NCBI GenBank assembly: GCA_030737875.1
Contig: CM060918.1
Coordinates: forward strand, 769,352,552 to 769,416,551
Origin: Allium sativum
Taxonomy: Eukaryota; Streptophyta; Magnoliopsida; Asparagales; Amaryllidaceae
Reading direction: 5' to 3'
DNA: 64,000 bases
Under the pieces are notes generated by a model. It was given only the letters and a program-made list of their open reading frames with translations, was not told the DNA's origin and did not search any database. A program made the position numbers and the translations under genes. Numbering within the stretch: position 1 is the first letter of the stretch; the number at the start of each line of letters is the position of its first letter. This document shows, piece by piece, positions 1-11,711 of this stretch.

Positions 1-843
1 CATAAATCAGTATATATGTTGCATCAGAATTAGTAATTTTAATAAAGATTGAGTTATCAGATTTGGAAGATTTGTATCCATGATTGAGCAGGGTTGTTTT
101 TAATTTGTCAAACCAAACCCTAGGAGCTTGCTTCAACCCATAGATAGCCTTGTTGAGTTTGCACACCAAGTTGTTTGTAGACTGTTGAGTGAACCCTGGA
201 GGCTGCTCCATGTAAACTTCTTCCTGTAAATCACCATTAAGAAAGGCATTATTAACATCTAATTGTTCAATGTCCCAATTTCTACACAAAGCAATTGTTA
301 GAATTATTCTAATGGATGTGGGTTTCACAACAGGTGAGAAAGTTTCTGAAAAATCAAAACCATACTGTTGTGAATACCCTTTAGCAACCAGTCTTGCTTT
401 GTATTTTGAAATTGATCCGTCAGCATTTCTTTTTAATTTAAAAACCCATCTACAGCTAATAATATTTTTGTGTTCTGGTCTTTCAACCAGTTTCCAAGTT
501 CCCTTCTTAATTAAGGCACTGTATTCATCATTCATAGCGGACTTCCAATTTTCATTTTGAACTGCTTCATAATATGATGATGGCTCTTCAGAAGTAGATG
601 TAGTATTAAAAATCTTGGGTTTGAAAATTCCACATTTGGCTCTAGTAAGCATTGGATTCTGATTTGTAGTTTCATTACCAGCAACAGCTTGATTATCGTT
701 TGCATCTCTATTATCAGCTGTATGATTATTATGAGAAGTACTAATACTTTGTCTTCTTTGTTGAGCATTGTCTTCAATTTGATGACTGGAGGATGACTGC
801 TCTTGACCTGGCCTATCTGAAGGCATGGTGTGTTGAGGGCTTT
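1..843 (-). pseudogene. Copia reverse transcriptase (RVT_2), N-terminal part, truncated by window edge
   Basis: An open frame runs from an ATG at 826 to position 1 without a stop. After a Ser/Asn/Gln-rich linker (about 826-580) it reads as the N-terminal half of a copia RT: the AVQNENWKSAMNDEY motif near 575-530, CRWVFKLKRNADGSISKYKA and LVAKGYSQ near 450-375, the first catalytic Asp in QLDVNNAFLNG near 270-235, and the IYGLKQAPR motif near 155-125. Upstream, a TAA at 841-843 and a further stop in the linker at 844-1092 break the link to integrase. The visible part is open, but it belongs to a broken polyprotein. In an intact element it would copy RNA to cDNA in cytoplasmic particles. Confidence 0.8.
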
Positions 844-2518
844 AATAGCTGCTTTGCTCTTGACCTGGCCTTCTTATGGCACAGTGAGTTGAGAGTTTGA
901 ATTTGCACCATGTCTATCAACATGAATTGGCACTAACACTTCAGTCTCATCAGGTATGTCATACAATACCTATCTAGTATTTGTACCTTTTTCTGAAATA
1001 CTTTCACAATCTTTGCTAAAAGGATATTCATGTTCATTAAACTTTACATGTCTAGAAATATAGATCCTTCCCTTCTTATCTAGACATTTATATCATTTTT
1101 GTTTGTTGCAATATCCCAGAAAAGTACAAGGTGTTGACCTATAATCTAATTTATGATTGTTATAAGGCTTTATATAAGGAAAACATTGGCATCCAAACAC
1201 TTTTAAATGTTTGTAATCTGGTTTAATTTTAGTTAAAACTTCTTGGGGACATTTGAATTTTAATACCTTAGTAGGCATTAAGTTAATCAAATGTACTGCA
1301 GTATAAAATGCATCTGCCAAATACTTAAAAGGCATAGATGCTTGTGCTAACAAAGTCAAACCAGTTTCAACAATATGCCTATGTTTTCTTTCAATTAACC
1401 CATTCTGTTCTGAAGTGTAGGGACATGTAGTTCTATGATTAGTACCCTTTTTTATCAAAAAATGATTTTAAGGGTAAAAATTCTCTTCCACCATCTATCT
1501 AAAAGGTGTGTATTTTATTTCCAGTCATGTTTTCAACTTTGTTAATAAATTGTATCACCACATTACTAGTTTCAGACTTAGATTTTAGCATATAAATCCA
1601 TACAAATCTAGAGTATGCATCAATGAATGATATATAATACTTGTGACCATAGCAAGAATTAATATGTGCAGGTCCCCACAAATCCATAGCTATTAGTTCA
1701 AGTGGCCTAGAATAAACAGTGTGTGAGTCTGGAAATGCAAGTTTATGACTCTTTCCCAATTGAAAAGCAGAACACATATATGATTCAGGAAATTGATAGG
1801 CAGAAAAATTATTATTCATCATTACATGCTTAGTAATTTTTATACTGGGATGACCCAGTTTATAGTGCCACAAGTCAAAGTCCTTAGTGCAGTTAGAATC
1901 ATTAGTAACAGATATTATACAATTATCATTTTTATGATCAGAATTATTTGAACTAATATCAAATCCGTATAATCCATTACTCTTTTTACCCTGCAATAGA
2001 ATTTTATGTGTCAGTATGTCTTTGACAATGCAAGAATTAGGGTAAAACTCAAAATAAACCCTATTATCTTTAGCAAATTGGGAAACACTCATCAGATTTT
2101 TCTTAATTGATGGAACTATTAATAAATTCTTTAGAAATAAATTTTTTGTTCCATCTAAACTTGCATTTCCAGTGTGTGTAATAAGTTCAATTTTACCATT
2201 ACCAACAGTACGATTTTGAGTACCTTTGTACTCCTTGTTTCCCAAATTTAAATTGTTTAAATTGTTGGTCACATGGTTTGTTGCACCTGAATCTGGAAAC
2301 CAGCAATCATTTGACACTTCATCACTAGTGGTAGTATCTGCATTATGAATTTCTGCCTGTGCTTTACTGCCTTCATTTGATGAATTAACCCAATTTGCTG
2401 AGGTATTGTTGCTTTGTTGTGAGGAAGTGTAATTAGTATTGAATCTGAAATAACACTTGCTAGCACTATGCCCCACTTTATCACAAATTTGACATCTGAT
2501 TCTATTATTTTTTTTGTT
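844..2518 (-). pseudogene. Copia zinc knuckle, protease and integrase, broken
   Basis: In order on the minus strand: a CCHC zinc knuckle (CQIC..GH..KC, about 2500-2455), an aspartic protease site reading PDSGATNHV (about 2305-2270), the GAG-pre-integrase motif LWHYKLGHPS (about 1885-1855), an integrase zinc site in which the usual CxxC reads CSAF so the second Cys is lost (about 1780), the first catalytic Asp in MDLWGPAH (about 1695-1670), a degraded second Asp region (IDGGREF, about 1500) directly after an in-frame TAG, and the catalytic Glu in EQNGLIERKHR (about 1410-1375). A one-base frameshift sits in the A/T run at 1450-1460, and a stop near 1093 ends the C-terminal block. 844-1092 is linker with another stop. 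Confidence 0.8.
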
Positions 2519-3355
2519 GCTTCTACCACCTCTTCTACCTCTTCCAGACCAACCCCCTCTTTGATTGTTTAACTGATTTCTTGAATTATTTCCTTTATCC
2601 TGATTTTTTCCTCTGCCATATTAGTTGACAGATAAATCAGCATTAACAGTTTTCTTGTGTTCTATTCTGCCTTCATGTGACAGTAATGTAGAATACACGT
2701 ATTGTGGTGAAGGAGTTGAATCCATGGATAGAATTATTGTAGTGACAACTTCAAATTCATCTTCTAAACCACTAACAATAGCAATAATCTGTTCTGATTC
2801 AGGTATTCTTTAACCTGCTGAGTTCAACTGATCACAAATGTTTTAAACTCTTAACAAATATTCATTCATTGATGACTCTCCTTTCCTTATACTATGCAAC
2901 TGTCTTCTATAATGCATTACTCTGGAAGATGACTGATTTGAGAAATTTCTTACAACAGTTTCCCAAACTTCTTGAGCAGTTTTAACACTAATCAATTGTG
3001 GTAGGATAGTTGGACCAATAGATGACATCATCCAGGCATATACTAACCCATCTTGTCTCTGATGCATTATGTATTTAGGATTACTTACGAGTTTATCTTC
3101 ACTGTCTCTAATAAATTTTGGACGAACAATTTTTATTCCAAGAATATAGTCATCAAGACCATATGCTCTAACAGCTGTTTCAACCTGTAACTTCCATAAC
3201 AGGTAGTTTGATTCATCAAGATGCGTTGAAATCAGTTGACTCTGAGGCTTAATGATGGATTTCATTAAATCTTGAATGGGATCTGATGGTGGTGGTAGGT
3301 TTGGAGGCCTATTGTTGGAAACTTGTGGGCTAGATTCATTTCCAGAATTTGTCAT
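2519..3355 (-). pseudogene. Copia gag, broken by three stops
   Basis: The likely start is the ATG at 3353-3355 (MTNSGNESS), after an in-frame upstream ATG at 3380-3382 that would add nine residues. The frame shows the UBN2/retrotran_gag pattern: LDESNYLLWKLQVETAVRAY (about 3225-3165), DGLVYAWMMSSIGP (about 3050-3010), AQEVWETVVRNFS and LHSIRKGESSMNEYL (about 2980-2860). It ends at a TAA near 2843. The same frame then continues recognisably (the IPESEQIIAIVSGLEDEF region) past another TAA near 2812 and a third near 2622, reaching a Gly/Arg-rich stretch before the zinc knuckle. Gag would form the capsid; this copy cannot be made full length. Confidence 0.75.
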
Positions 3356-3822
3356 GATGAAAGAAATGAAAGAAATGCACACAGATGCAAGAATTCGAGA
3401 GTTCAGAAGAAATCAGAGGTAAGCTTTTACTCTCTAAGGCTTTAATTAGAACAGATTACAGAATACACAATATTGTTGAATGTTGCAACTTAGATTGTCA
3501 AGATGAAGAGAGATACCTTCACGAATTTGATAGAACAGATATAGAGATCTGATTGACAATCTATAACGGCACTGATACAATATTGAAGACTTCTTGATCT
3601 ATTTTGATCAGTTTCAAGAATTTTCCTCTGATCAACCTTGGTTTTGAGCAAGAAAGCAGCCACAGATTTGTAGACAAGGCTTCTTAATTTCAAGACAAGG
3701 CAACAACCTTCAAATGAGAAGCTAGAACTTCGATGAAGGGTGATCTAGATGATGATATCACTCTGATGGATCACTAATTAATCAACACTTCTGAAGATCA
3801 ATCGCTGAAAAGAGCACCTGTA

Positions 3823-3834
3823 GCTCTGATACCA
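3823..3834 (-). promoter_or_regulatory. Primer-binding site of element A
   Basis: On the minus strand the 12 bases read TGGTATCAGAGC, the standard plant copia site complementary to the 3' end of initiator tRNA-Met. It lies two bases inside the 5' LTR. The 3356-3822 stretch between it and gag is untranslated leader with no other feature that I recognise. Confidence 0.85.
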
Positions 3835-4012
3835 AGTTAGAATATTCAGATTTGATAGAAGAGAAATTGTAATATTGAAATGTAAAATTGTGAACTGAAC
3901 TGAATGTACATAGAAACATTTTACCCTTTTTATATAAAGTTTAAAGGGTAACGTGAAAGAAAATGGGCTGGACTTAAAGCCCAATATAATAAGGTAAATA
4001 CTATGTTATACA
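3835..4012 (-). repeat. Element A 5' LTR, about 178 bp
   Basis: Bounded at 3835 by the primer-binding site and at 4012 by a TGTATAAC start on the minus strand. The inner end reads TCTAACT where TCTAACA is usual. A TATA-like box on the minus strand (CTTTATATAAAAA) lies near 3927-3939. The partner LTR is outside the window, so the outer boundary is inferred from the TG dinucleotide only. Confidence 0.6.
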
Positions 4013-4366
4013 CGGAGCCGTCATAATTCATTTCAGTTGGTAAGATGCATGATGATTTGAGAGTTATGGTGGGCTTCTGCATACATATCTACATCATCCA
4101 GGTTTATGCTTATAAATTTGGAGTAAAGTAGACAACACATGAGGATTCAGTTTTAGATTTGTTCTACACCAGAAGATCAAACATATATAACTAACTATTA
4201 AGCGATCACTTTTCCAAAAAAAATAGTTGATACAGTGATGATAAATGGTTTAAGTTGATCAATAAATGGTTGGTTAAAGTTGTGTGCTCTTTATGAAGTT
4301 GATCAATAATTACAAAATTTGCATTCGTATTGATGATGATTACAAAAGATGATAATATCTATGCTG
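4013..4366. other. Unassigned spacer between elements A and B
   Basis: No gene or terminal repeat recognised. It is pre-insertion target DNA for element B: it joins directly to 13435 onward once B and one TSD copy are removed. Confidence 0.5.
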
Positions 4367-6089
4367 TGAGACGACCCCAGACCCCGTACTGACGGAGACA
4401 AGGGTTATCTTTGGAAAATAACACAGAAACAGATAATAGCAGAACAGAAATAAATAAATACACCAGATAATGAACAATAGAATATACTGGATAAACGTAA
4501 TCATCAGAGTTACACAGTATACAGGGTCATACTTAGTACAAATACAGTTCAACTATACATATATAATTTTTACAACGCATATATAACTTATACATCGACT
4601 ATATAATTTATACATCGTCATTTTCCATATCGTTTATAAATTAGAGATCTCACATTGGGTTCCACTCCACCAAAAATAGCAGAAGGCTCACAAAAATATG
4701 TGGTCTCTTCTAAAATGTAGAAGACGTCCACACGGTCACGATGTTTCCTGTTTCATCGAATTTCGTCAACCCAGCAAAAAGATATGATTTTTCAAAGTTC
4801 AGATGTAATAAAAGACGCACCTTTCACGATGGTTCAAAACTAGGTCATGGATTTGCGCGCAAACGGTGGGGCTTGGGGGCGATCGGCCTATGCCACGCTG
4901 ACGGCCTTGGAGGGGCGCACGTGCGCCTGAAGTGGGGTCCACTTCGGTGGTCACCTCCGGCCTCGGCGAAGCTTAAAAGGCAGCGATTTGGGGCTTCGAT
5001 CCGGGTGAAATACTGCATGATAATTGGAGAAGTTTATATGGATGTGAAGAGGAGATGGAGAGCTTCAAAAATTGGGCTGGGGCGCTCGATATCGTTGAGA
5101 GATGGAGGAGAAATCAGACCGGGAAGTTGTGAGCCTTTTTCCGTCGTGCGCTGAGAGGTTTTGGGGAAGATGACGGGGAGAGAGAAAGTGAAATGATTGG
5201 CCGATAATTTTTATTTATTTATTAATTTCAAAAATCCGAAAATACCCTTTTCCACACATGAACTCTAATCCAAACCCAACGACTGTCGTCCCAAGCGTTT
5301 TACCCCCATTCCGAACACAATGGGATATGTTTCTTAGGCCCATTCGACTGTTTCAGTCAGTTTTCCTTCAAATTAAAATATAAAACATTCAGTATTTAAT
5401 TTGAACGTACATTTCAATTTGCCAGGGCCATAAACTGATTCGAAAAATTCCAGAAAAATAAATCTAGCTATGTTTTGACGATACAGTCCTAACAAAACTA
5501 GTTTCGTCGAATTCTGAGACCGTTTGCAAAACGGCCCATTTCTGGTCGATCCAAATTAACTGTAATTGACCAAAACATGTTTTCCTTTGCCACGCTCACA
5601 TACTAGCTTCAAAAATTATGAAATTTGAAACCTAGCAATAACTTCACATCCCGGATCCAACAAAAGTGGTTTCGTCGAATTCCGAGGTCGTTTGCAAAAT
5701 GACCAATTTCACGGGCTATATAAATTCCATAGCGACCTTTCTGAAAATTCATTTGGCCATAACTTTTGCTTTCCGTTATGAAAATTCGATTTTTCAGATT
5801 CGTTAGAAAGGTATTCACTAACAGATTTAAATATTTTTGGTTTCGCTAAAATCCGTTTTGTTCTGCACCCTGTACAGTCCGACAAATTTGAATTCAATTT
5901 TTGAAACTGCAGCGCCATTTCAGACCTTGTTTATAATTATAATTATAATTAATTATATTCACTTTCAATTGTCGATTCAAACTCACTTTCCATTGCCATT
6001 ATTTAAAATATTTATTTAAAATATTTAAAATCCATTATTTTAGCCAATTTAAAAAATTTAAATTGGTTCAGATTTTCTGGGTCGTTACA
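4367..6089 (-). repeat. Element B 3' LTR, 1723 bp
   Basis: Matches 11712-13429 along its whole length with scattered substitutions and short indels. On the plus strand it runs TGAGACGACC to GTCGTTACA, so in element sense it starts TGTAACGACCC. It contains a GC-rich block (about 4840-5180) in otherwise AT-rich DNA, and two copies of a 38-bp motif about 165 bp apart near 5507 and 5672. Open frames in the GC-rich block run antisense to the element and are not taken as genes. Confidence 0.95.
5498..5711 (-). repeat. Duplicated 38-bp module inside the element B LTR
   Basis: Two copies of a segment built on TTTCGTCGAATTC, GTTTGCAAAA and CCATTTC sit about 165 bp apart. The same pair is in the other LTR (about 12845 and 13013) and, more diverged, in element G (about 62605 and 62770). 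Conservation of both copies in two families suggests a functional direct repeat in the LTR. Confidence 0.6.
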
Positions 6090-6102
6090 ATCTCCCCCAC
6101 TT
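6090..6102 (-). promoter_or_regulatory. Polypurine tract of element B
   Basis: The minus strand reads AAGTGGGGGAGAT directly against the 3' LTR, the usual position and composition of the plus-strand primer in Ty3/gypsy elements. Confidence 0.85.
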
Positions 6103-7219
6103 AAAACTTTTCGTCCCCGAAAAGGAACAAAGCTGAAAGTGGTTTGGTTAATCAACTCTACGTTCGATCTGGCTTCAATTCTCCAACTTTTCAGTTTCTG
6201 AGAATTTTCAAATTCTTCAAAAAAGTTGGCTAACACCCAGAATTTTCGAAAAATTTCGCCAAAACCTCCTTTGTACGGAGAGAGGTTTGGAAATTTATTG
6301 GGCCGTATTAGGTACCCAATAAATCCTAATAAGCATACACATATTTATAGTGATATATTCTGGTGTTTACAGGGGAGCATGTATTGATAATAACTCCAGA
6401 GAATAAATTCTTGTCACCCTGCCCCGTGTGGGAAATAAATAGTCCATGTGCCATATCTAATAACTAGAGAGACGTGGTTATTGTCAACCCCAGACCCGTG
6501 TGGGGTTTTTATTAATCTGGCAATTTAATCGTTACAATTTAAATAGTCCATACCGGTCACCAGTTCATCCTGTAAAATATAGTCATCGCCATATAAGCCT
6601 CTCGCTCATATGGTAAATCTTCCACCTCGTCACACAAGCTCCAAATGCTTATGTGGTATATGATGAAGTATGCCTATCTTCTGAAGTATGCCATGTAATG
6701 TAGTTCAAAATTAATTGTTACTATCCTATGACGACGTTTATTATTTCACACAGAATAACCAGCACTCCGCATCCAATGACATTCACAGGAGTTGATATAA
6801 TAATATTTCGCATCAAACTCATTAAGGTTTACCTATTTGTCGGGCACGCAAATAAAATCTTTACTCAACAGCTAATCCATTTACCTGTTCAAACATATAT
6901 AATGCACAAGTATATATATTCCTATCTATTTTCTAATCAGTTCAATGTGTGATATAATCGAATAAATTCTACCATTATTCTAATGTTTATTAAATTAACT
7001 ATTGTTTCAATAATCCAATTAGTCAAATTTACTATCACACAACACAAGCAACAATTCAAATTGTTCTTAACTTTTCAAAATCATACAAATTAATTCATAT
7101 ATTCTTTTAAAATCATTTAGGCTATAGAATTAAAAGTGCACATCCATGGAAAGAAAATAACAACAGAATAGAGAACTGATTGGTAATGCAAAGTAGGGTA
7201 AATGTACCTTGCACCGGAG
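6103..7219 (-). other. Element B 3' internal non-coding region
   Basis: About 1.1 kb between the pol stop and the polypurine tract. No conserved frame. It contains two related short segments around 6410-6440 and 6480-6515, each carrying CCCGTGTGGG; a similar CCCGTGTGCGG segment occurs in element G near 49645. Confidence 0.6.
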
Positions 7220-10200
7220 TCAATCAGAGATATCCACTCGACATCTAGGATAAGCTTTCTGAATGCTCTCCTCGGTTTCCCAAGTACAATCTCGCGTATC
7301 TCCACTCCATTGCACTTTGACTAAGTGAACCTTCTTGTTCCTCAGTTCTTTGGTCTCTTTGCCGATGATCTTTAGCGGCTCCCGTCTCACAGCTAATTCT
7401 GGGGTAATTTCAATGTTCTGTTGAGCTGCTTCTTCCACGATCAAGTCTGGATCATGAACGTGCTTTCGAAGTTGAGATATATGAAATACATCATGAACTC
7501 CAGGCAACCAGTCAGGAAATTTGACCCTATAAGAAAGAGTTCCGATCCGTTCTAGAATAGGAAACGGACCAATGAATTTGGGTGCCAACTTCCCAGTTTT
7601 ACCGAACCGGATAACTCCTCTCATCGGCGATACTTTCAAATATACGTAGTCGCCAACAGCAAAGGATATATCTCTTCTTCTTCTATCAGCATAGCTCTTT
7701 TGTCGGCTTTGAGCGGCCAATAATCGTTTCTTAATAAAATCGACTTTATCGGCAGCCTCTCGAATCATATCTGGCCCCAATACAAGTCTATTTCCGGGCT
7801 CGACCCAACAAGCAGGAGATCGGCACGGTCTACCATACAATGCTTCGAATGGCGACATTGTCAGACTCGCCTGGTAGCTGTTATTATATGAGAATTCAGC
7901 CAAATGCAGATGGTCTTCCCATGATCCACCGAAATCTATAACACAAACCCGCAATAGATCTTCTAAAATATGATTCACCCTCTCAGTCTGACCGTCTGTC
8001 TGAGGATGATAAGCGGTGCTTAAGTTCAACTTCGTTCCCAGCTCGACCTGAAATGCTTCCCGGAATTTGCTACTGAATATTGTATCTCTATCACTGACTA
8101 TACTGAACGACACTCCATGTAGTCTAACTATCTCCCTGAAGTATATCTGCGCCAGACTCTGAGCAGTTCTGTTTGACCTGACAGGTATAAAATGGGCGGT
8201 CTTCGTGAAGCGATCTGCGATCACCCAAATACTGTCATTCCCTTTTATGGTTCTGGGCAGACCATCAATGAAATCCATAGAAATATGTTCCCACTTCCAG
8301 CCTGGAACTTCTAGCGGTTGCAACAATCCAGCCAGTTTTTGTTGGTCGCTCTTGACTAGCTGGCAAGTAGGGCATCGGCTAACGTATATTGAAACGTCTC
8401 TTTTCATAGCCTTCCACCAGAATGTTCGTTTGAGATCGTTATACATTTTGGCCACTCCAGGATGGATACTCAGCTTGGACTTGTGACACTCGTCTAACAC
8501 TTCCCTTTTTAACTCTGGGATATCAGGAACACAAATCCTTCCTTTCAACCTCAAGGTCTCGTCGTTATCTATTTGAAAACACGAGGGTTCGCCTTTCTGA
8601 ATTCTTTTAATCATATCCTTAATAAAGTTATCCTCCTTCTGAAGAATAGATATTTTGTCAATCAAGGAAGTCGTGATAATAAAGCTGGCGATCATTACAT
8701 TTTTTCGGCTCAGCGCATCGGCCACGATATTGGCTTTCCCTGGAGTATATATAATTTCAAAGTCATATGCTGCAAGGAACTCCGACCAACGTTGCTGCCT
8801 CAGATTCAGGTCTTTCTGAGTGAACAGATACTTTAGCGACTGGTGATCTGTAAACAGTTCGAATCTCTCACCCAGGAGATAGTGTCTCCAGATTTTCAAG
8901 GCGAATACTATAGCCAATAACTCAAGATCATGAGTTACGTAGTTCTTCTCGTGTGGCTTCAGTTGACGGGTAGCATAAGCAATCACTTGGCCCCTTTGCA
9001 TTAACACTGCCCCAAGGCCTTCTCTAGACGCATTAGTCCAGACTTTCAAATCTTGATTGCCATCGATGATGGTTAACACTGGAGCAGTCGTTAGTCTTAA
9101 CTTTAGCTCTTCGAAAGCCTCCTCACTTTCTGGAGTCCATTTGAATTTAGAATGCTTCTTCGTAAGCTTCGTTAAATGACCAGATATCTTCGAAAAGTTT
9201 TTAACGAACTTCCGGTAATAGCTAGCCAATCCGAGAAAACTGCGGACTTCAGTGGGGGTACTGGGCTGTTTCCAATTCTGAATGGCTGTGATTTTGCTTG
9301 GATCCACAGCAATTCCTTCTTTCAATACAACGTGGCCCATAAATTTCACTTCCTCTTGCCAGAATATGCATTTGGAAAATTTGGCTTTCAATACATTCCT
9401 TCTCAAAATTTCTAGAACCTGTTCCAAATGCTTTTCATGTTCAGCCTTTGATTTAGAGAAGATTATAATATCGTCAATGAAAACCAGAACAAATTTATTC
9501 AAAACCCCTCGGAATACTCTATTCATCAGATCGACGAAGTAAGCTGGAGCGTTACATAAGCCAAACAGCATTACTAACCACTCGTAGAACAAGTCTGGAC
9601 CTCTGAATGTTGTCATTGGAACACACTCTTCGGCAATTCGAAGTTGATGGAAGCCTGTAGCTAGGTCCATTCGTGAAAATACTTGTGCTCCATTTAGACG
9701 ATCCAACAAATCATCTATTCGCGACAATGGATATTTGTTCTTTATGGTTTGCTTGTTCAAATCACGATAATCCACACATAGACGTAGAGTACCGTCAGAT
9801 TTTGGGACAAACACCACTGTTGCACCCCAATCAGAGAAACTAGGCCTGATCAGGCCCTTCCATACTAGCTGTCGTGTTTGATTGTCTAATTCCTCCTTCT
9901 CTTTCAAGGACATTCTTCGAATAGCGTGAACTACCGGCCTTGCATTCGGAATTAAAGCAATTTTGAAATCTATTTCTCTCTGCGGAGGTAAGCGAATAAC
10001 TTCTTCAAACACATCCGCATAATTTTTGACGACAGGAATGTCTTTGATGAGGTCAGGAATATTCTCTGCGACTTCTGGGATATTTTCTATTTGAGCTGGA
10101 GAAACATTCAAAGCTGCCCAGAAGTCTTTTCTATTTGAAGTCGGGCCTTCACATGGTATGGTTATATAATTCCCTGATTTAATCTTAGCCCTAACAACTC

Positions 10201-10975
10201 TCTCCGCGCATCTAACCTCTGCTTCATATTTGGTTAACCAATCCAATCCCAGAATAAGATCGAATTCATTAAAGTTTATAACGATAGAGATAGTAGGGAA
10301 TTTATAGCAGGAAAAAGAGACAGGTACTGCACAAACCCAACTGAGATCGATGGAACCACCGACCGGATTTTGGACAGTCATTTGTTCTTTAAGCTTCCTC
10401 AACTTCAAATCCAACTTCTTAATGGCATTCTTTGCGATAAAGCTTCGTGACGCGCCTGAGTCAAACAGTACTTTGACTAAAATGTTTTTGACAGTAAGCG
10501 TTCCTTCTAAAACATCGGATCTTCCCGGACTATCTGAGGGTGCTGACGTTTCTGCTACTTCATTTACATGAGCCTCTTTGGTCTTTTTCAATAGCCAGTA
10601 ATCTTGCTTTACATGACCAGCCTGTTGGCAGAGATTGCATTCTCTACTTTCCTGAAGCTTTCCGCCTGATTTAAATCCATCCTTCTTTCGTTTCTTCGAG
10701 GATTTACAATTTCCTTGCAAATGCCCTTTCTTATGGCAGTTATTGCATATGGCAGTCGTTGCTGGTTCTTTTTCGGATCTGGCCCTTTTTCGATTGACTT
10801 TGGGCTCCTTACTGACCTCAGACATTGTACTGGCCTTAGGACGATCAGTTTCAGACTCAATTTTATTACTAGAGCTGACTTCCTCATCGTACTGTAACAT
10901 ACCTTTCTTGTCGAGATCCTCGTACTGGTAAGCCATGTATATCATTTCAGAAAAGGGAAGCTTCACGTTCCTCAT
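7220..10975 (-). CDS. Element B Pol: zinc knuckles, protease, RT, RNase H, integrase, chromodomain tail (1251 codons open)
   Basis: One long frame, numbered from the first ATG (10975). It starts inside the C-terminal part of Gag: knuckle 1 is intact (C77, C80, H85, C90); in knuckle 2 the last Cys is Tyr (position 126). Protease FDSGAS is at 171-176. RT spans about 325-560, with FIDD in place of YxDD at 499-502. RNase H spans about 620-755: the first acidic residue is Asn (WTNAS, 648) where TDAS is usual; Glu685 and Asp710 remain. Integrase has H831, H838, C868, C871 and catalytic D901, D962, E998. The [10 protein letters not shown] motif is at 1161-1170 and a short chromodomain-like end ([14 protein letters not shown]) at 1216-1236. 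The frame is otherwise clean, but RNase H is expected to be impaired. It lies one frame away from the gag piece upstream. Confidence 0.92.
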   Translation of the reverse strand: MRNVKLPFSEMIYMAYQYEDLDKKGMLQYDEEVSSSNKIESETDRPKASTMSEVSKEPKVNRKRARSEKEPATTAICNNCHKKGHLQGNCKSSKKRKKDGFKSGGKLQESRECNLCQQAGHVKQDYWLLKKTKEAHVNEVAETSAPSDSPGRSDVLEGTLTVKNILVKVLFDSGASRSFIAKNAIKKLDLKLRKLKEQMTVQNPVGGSIDLSWVCAVPVSFSCYKFPTISIVINFNEFDLILGLDWLTKYEAEVRCAERVVRAKIKSGNYITIPCEGPTSNRKDFWAALNVSPAQIENIPEVAENIPDLIKDIPVVKNYADVFEEVIRLPPQREIDFKIALIPNARPVVHAIRRMSLKEKEELDNQTRQLVWKGLIRPSFSDWGATVVFVPKSDGTLRLCVDYRDLNKQTIKNKYPLSRIDDLLDRLNGAQVFSRMDLATGFHQLRIAEECVPMTTFRGPDLFYEWLVMLFGLCNAPAYFVDLMNRVFRGVLNKFVLVFIDDIIIFSKSKAEHEKHLEQVLEILRRNVLKAKFSKCIFWQEEVKFMGHVVLKEGIAVDPSKITAIQNWKQPSTPTEVRSFLGLASYYRKFVKNFSKISGHLTKLTKKHSKFKWTPESEEAFEELKLRLTTAPVLTIIDGNQDLKVWTNASREGLGAVLMQRGQVIAYATRQLKPHEKNYVTHDLELLAIVFALKIWRHYLLGERFELFTDHQSLKYLFTQKDLNLRQQRWSEFLAAYDFEIIYTPGKANIVADALSRKNVMIASFIITTSLIDKISILQKEDNFIKDMIKRIQKGEPSCFQIDNDETLRLKGRICVPDIPELKREVLDECHKSKLSIHPGVAKMYNDLKRTFWWKAMKRDVSIYVSRCPTCQLVKSDQQKLAGLLQPLEVPGWKWEHISMDFIDGLPRTIKGNDSIWVIADRFTKTAHFIPVRSNRTAQSLAQIYFREIVRLHGVSFSIVSDRDTIFSSKFREAFQVELGTKLNLSTAYHPQTDGQTERVNHILEDLLRVCVIDFGGSWEDHLHLAEFSYNNSYQASLTMSPFEALYGRPCRSPACWVEPGNRLVLGPDMIREAADKVDFIKKRLLAAQSRQKSYADRRRRDISFAVGDYVYLKVSPMRGVIRFGKTGKLAPKFIGPFPILERIGTLSYRVKFPDWLPGVHDVFHISQLRKHVHDPDLIVEEAAQQNIEITPELAVRREPLKIIGKETKELRNKKVHLVKVQWSGDTRDCTWETEESIQKAYPRCRVDISD

Positions 10976-11460
10976 TACACTGATCTGAAATTTCTTTGAT
11001 GCCCGTAAATAAATCTCAGATTTTTCCTCTTTGGGTCTTTAATCAGATGAGGAGCAAAGTGAGAAAGTTCGTTGAATTTCTTATGATATTCTGGGATGGT
11101 CATATCGCCTTGTAACAGATAAGAAAATTCGTCGTATAATCACTCAGTCGCTTCTGGAGAAGTAAATCTTTCTAGGAAAATCACTTTGAATCTATCCCAG
11201 GTGATATCACCTTCCGGATTATTCTCCATAACCGAATCCCACCAGAACAAAGCTTCATCTTTGAGTGCCCAGGATGCCAGTAGCCTTTTCTGGCCATCCC
11301 TCAGCTTTAAACCATCAAAGATCTTTTCGGCCGAACGAATCCAAGCCTGTGTCTTCATAATAGATTCTTCACCAGAGAACGGTATTCCACCCATATTTCG
11401 ATGTTTGATTAATAGGGCCTCAATATCCGGTTCTGTATTCCTTCTGTTTCTGACACTCAT
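10976..11460 (-). pseudogene. Element B gag N-terminal part, broken
   Basis: The ATG at 11460 opens a 106-codon frame (MSVRNRRNTE) with the retrotransposon Gag pattern ASWALKDEALFWWDSV and TWDRFKVIFLERF. It stops at a TGA at 11140-11142. The same frame then resumes recognisably (LLQGDMTIPEYHKKFNELS, about 11120-11060), after which a frameshift in the purine-rich stretch near 11020-11040 moves the frame to that of the downstream pol. One nonsense and one frameshift mutation are therefore enough to explain the split. Confidence 0.8.
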
Positions 11461-11697
11461 TTTCTAGAACTTCTGCAAACAGCAGATCAAGTGCCAGGTC
11501 ACAGAAAAGATATTTTAAAATATAGAAACATATACTTCAATGTAAATATGTCTATCGAGGTGTTATTTCATTCTGCTTTGCTCATAATAGGATATTACTG
11601 ATCCTATCTGTATTGAGCTGCCCGTCCTAGAACACTACGGGTTCTATTTCTGACGAGATCGTTAATATGTTATATTCCAGAACTAAGCTTAACCAAA
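11461..11697 (-). other. Element B leader
   Basis: Untranslated stretch between the primer-binding site and the gag ATG. No other feature recognised. Confidence 0.5.
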
Positions 11698-11709
11698 GCT
11701 CCGATACCA
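11698..11709 (-). promoter_or_regulatory. Primer-binding site of element B, one base off the initiator-Met match
   Basis: The minus strand reads TGGTATCGGAGC two bases inside the 5' LTR. Elements A, E, F and I carry TGGTATCAGAGC. The single A to G change may be a mutation or a family variant. Confidence 0.85.
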
Positions 11710-11711
11710 AA

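Larger units (their letters stand above)
1..4012 (-). mobile_element. Element A: Ty1/copia retrotransposon, left end cut by window
   Basis: Reading on the minus strand from 4012 down, the order is short LTR, tRNA-iMet-type primer-binding site, gag, protease, integrase, reverse transcriptase, which is the Ty1/copia order (integrase before RT). The LTR is only about 178 bp, which suits the Ale/Retrofit lineage. The coding region carries several in-frame stops and at least one frameshift, so the copy is dead. The RT is cut by the window edge before the YVDD box, so RNase H and the 3' LTR lie outside. No TSD can be checked. Lineage is an inference from LTR size. Confidence 0.85.

Noticed and set aside
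4741..5154. 137-codon open frame in the element B 3' LTR, with a 155-codon version at 12086-12553
   Set aside because: It lies in both LTRs, antisense to the element, in a GC-rich block where long frames arise easily. The two copies differ by an indel that changes the C-terminus, and no protein family is recognisable.
7220..10975. Endogenous pararetrovirus as an explanation for the gypsy-like pol
   Set aside because: LTRs, TSD, integrase and chromodomain tail are present and no movement-protein or coat-type motif is seen, so it is a chromovirus retrotransposon.
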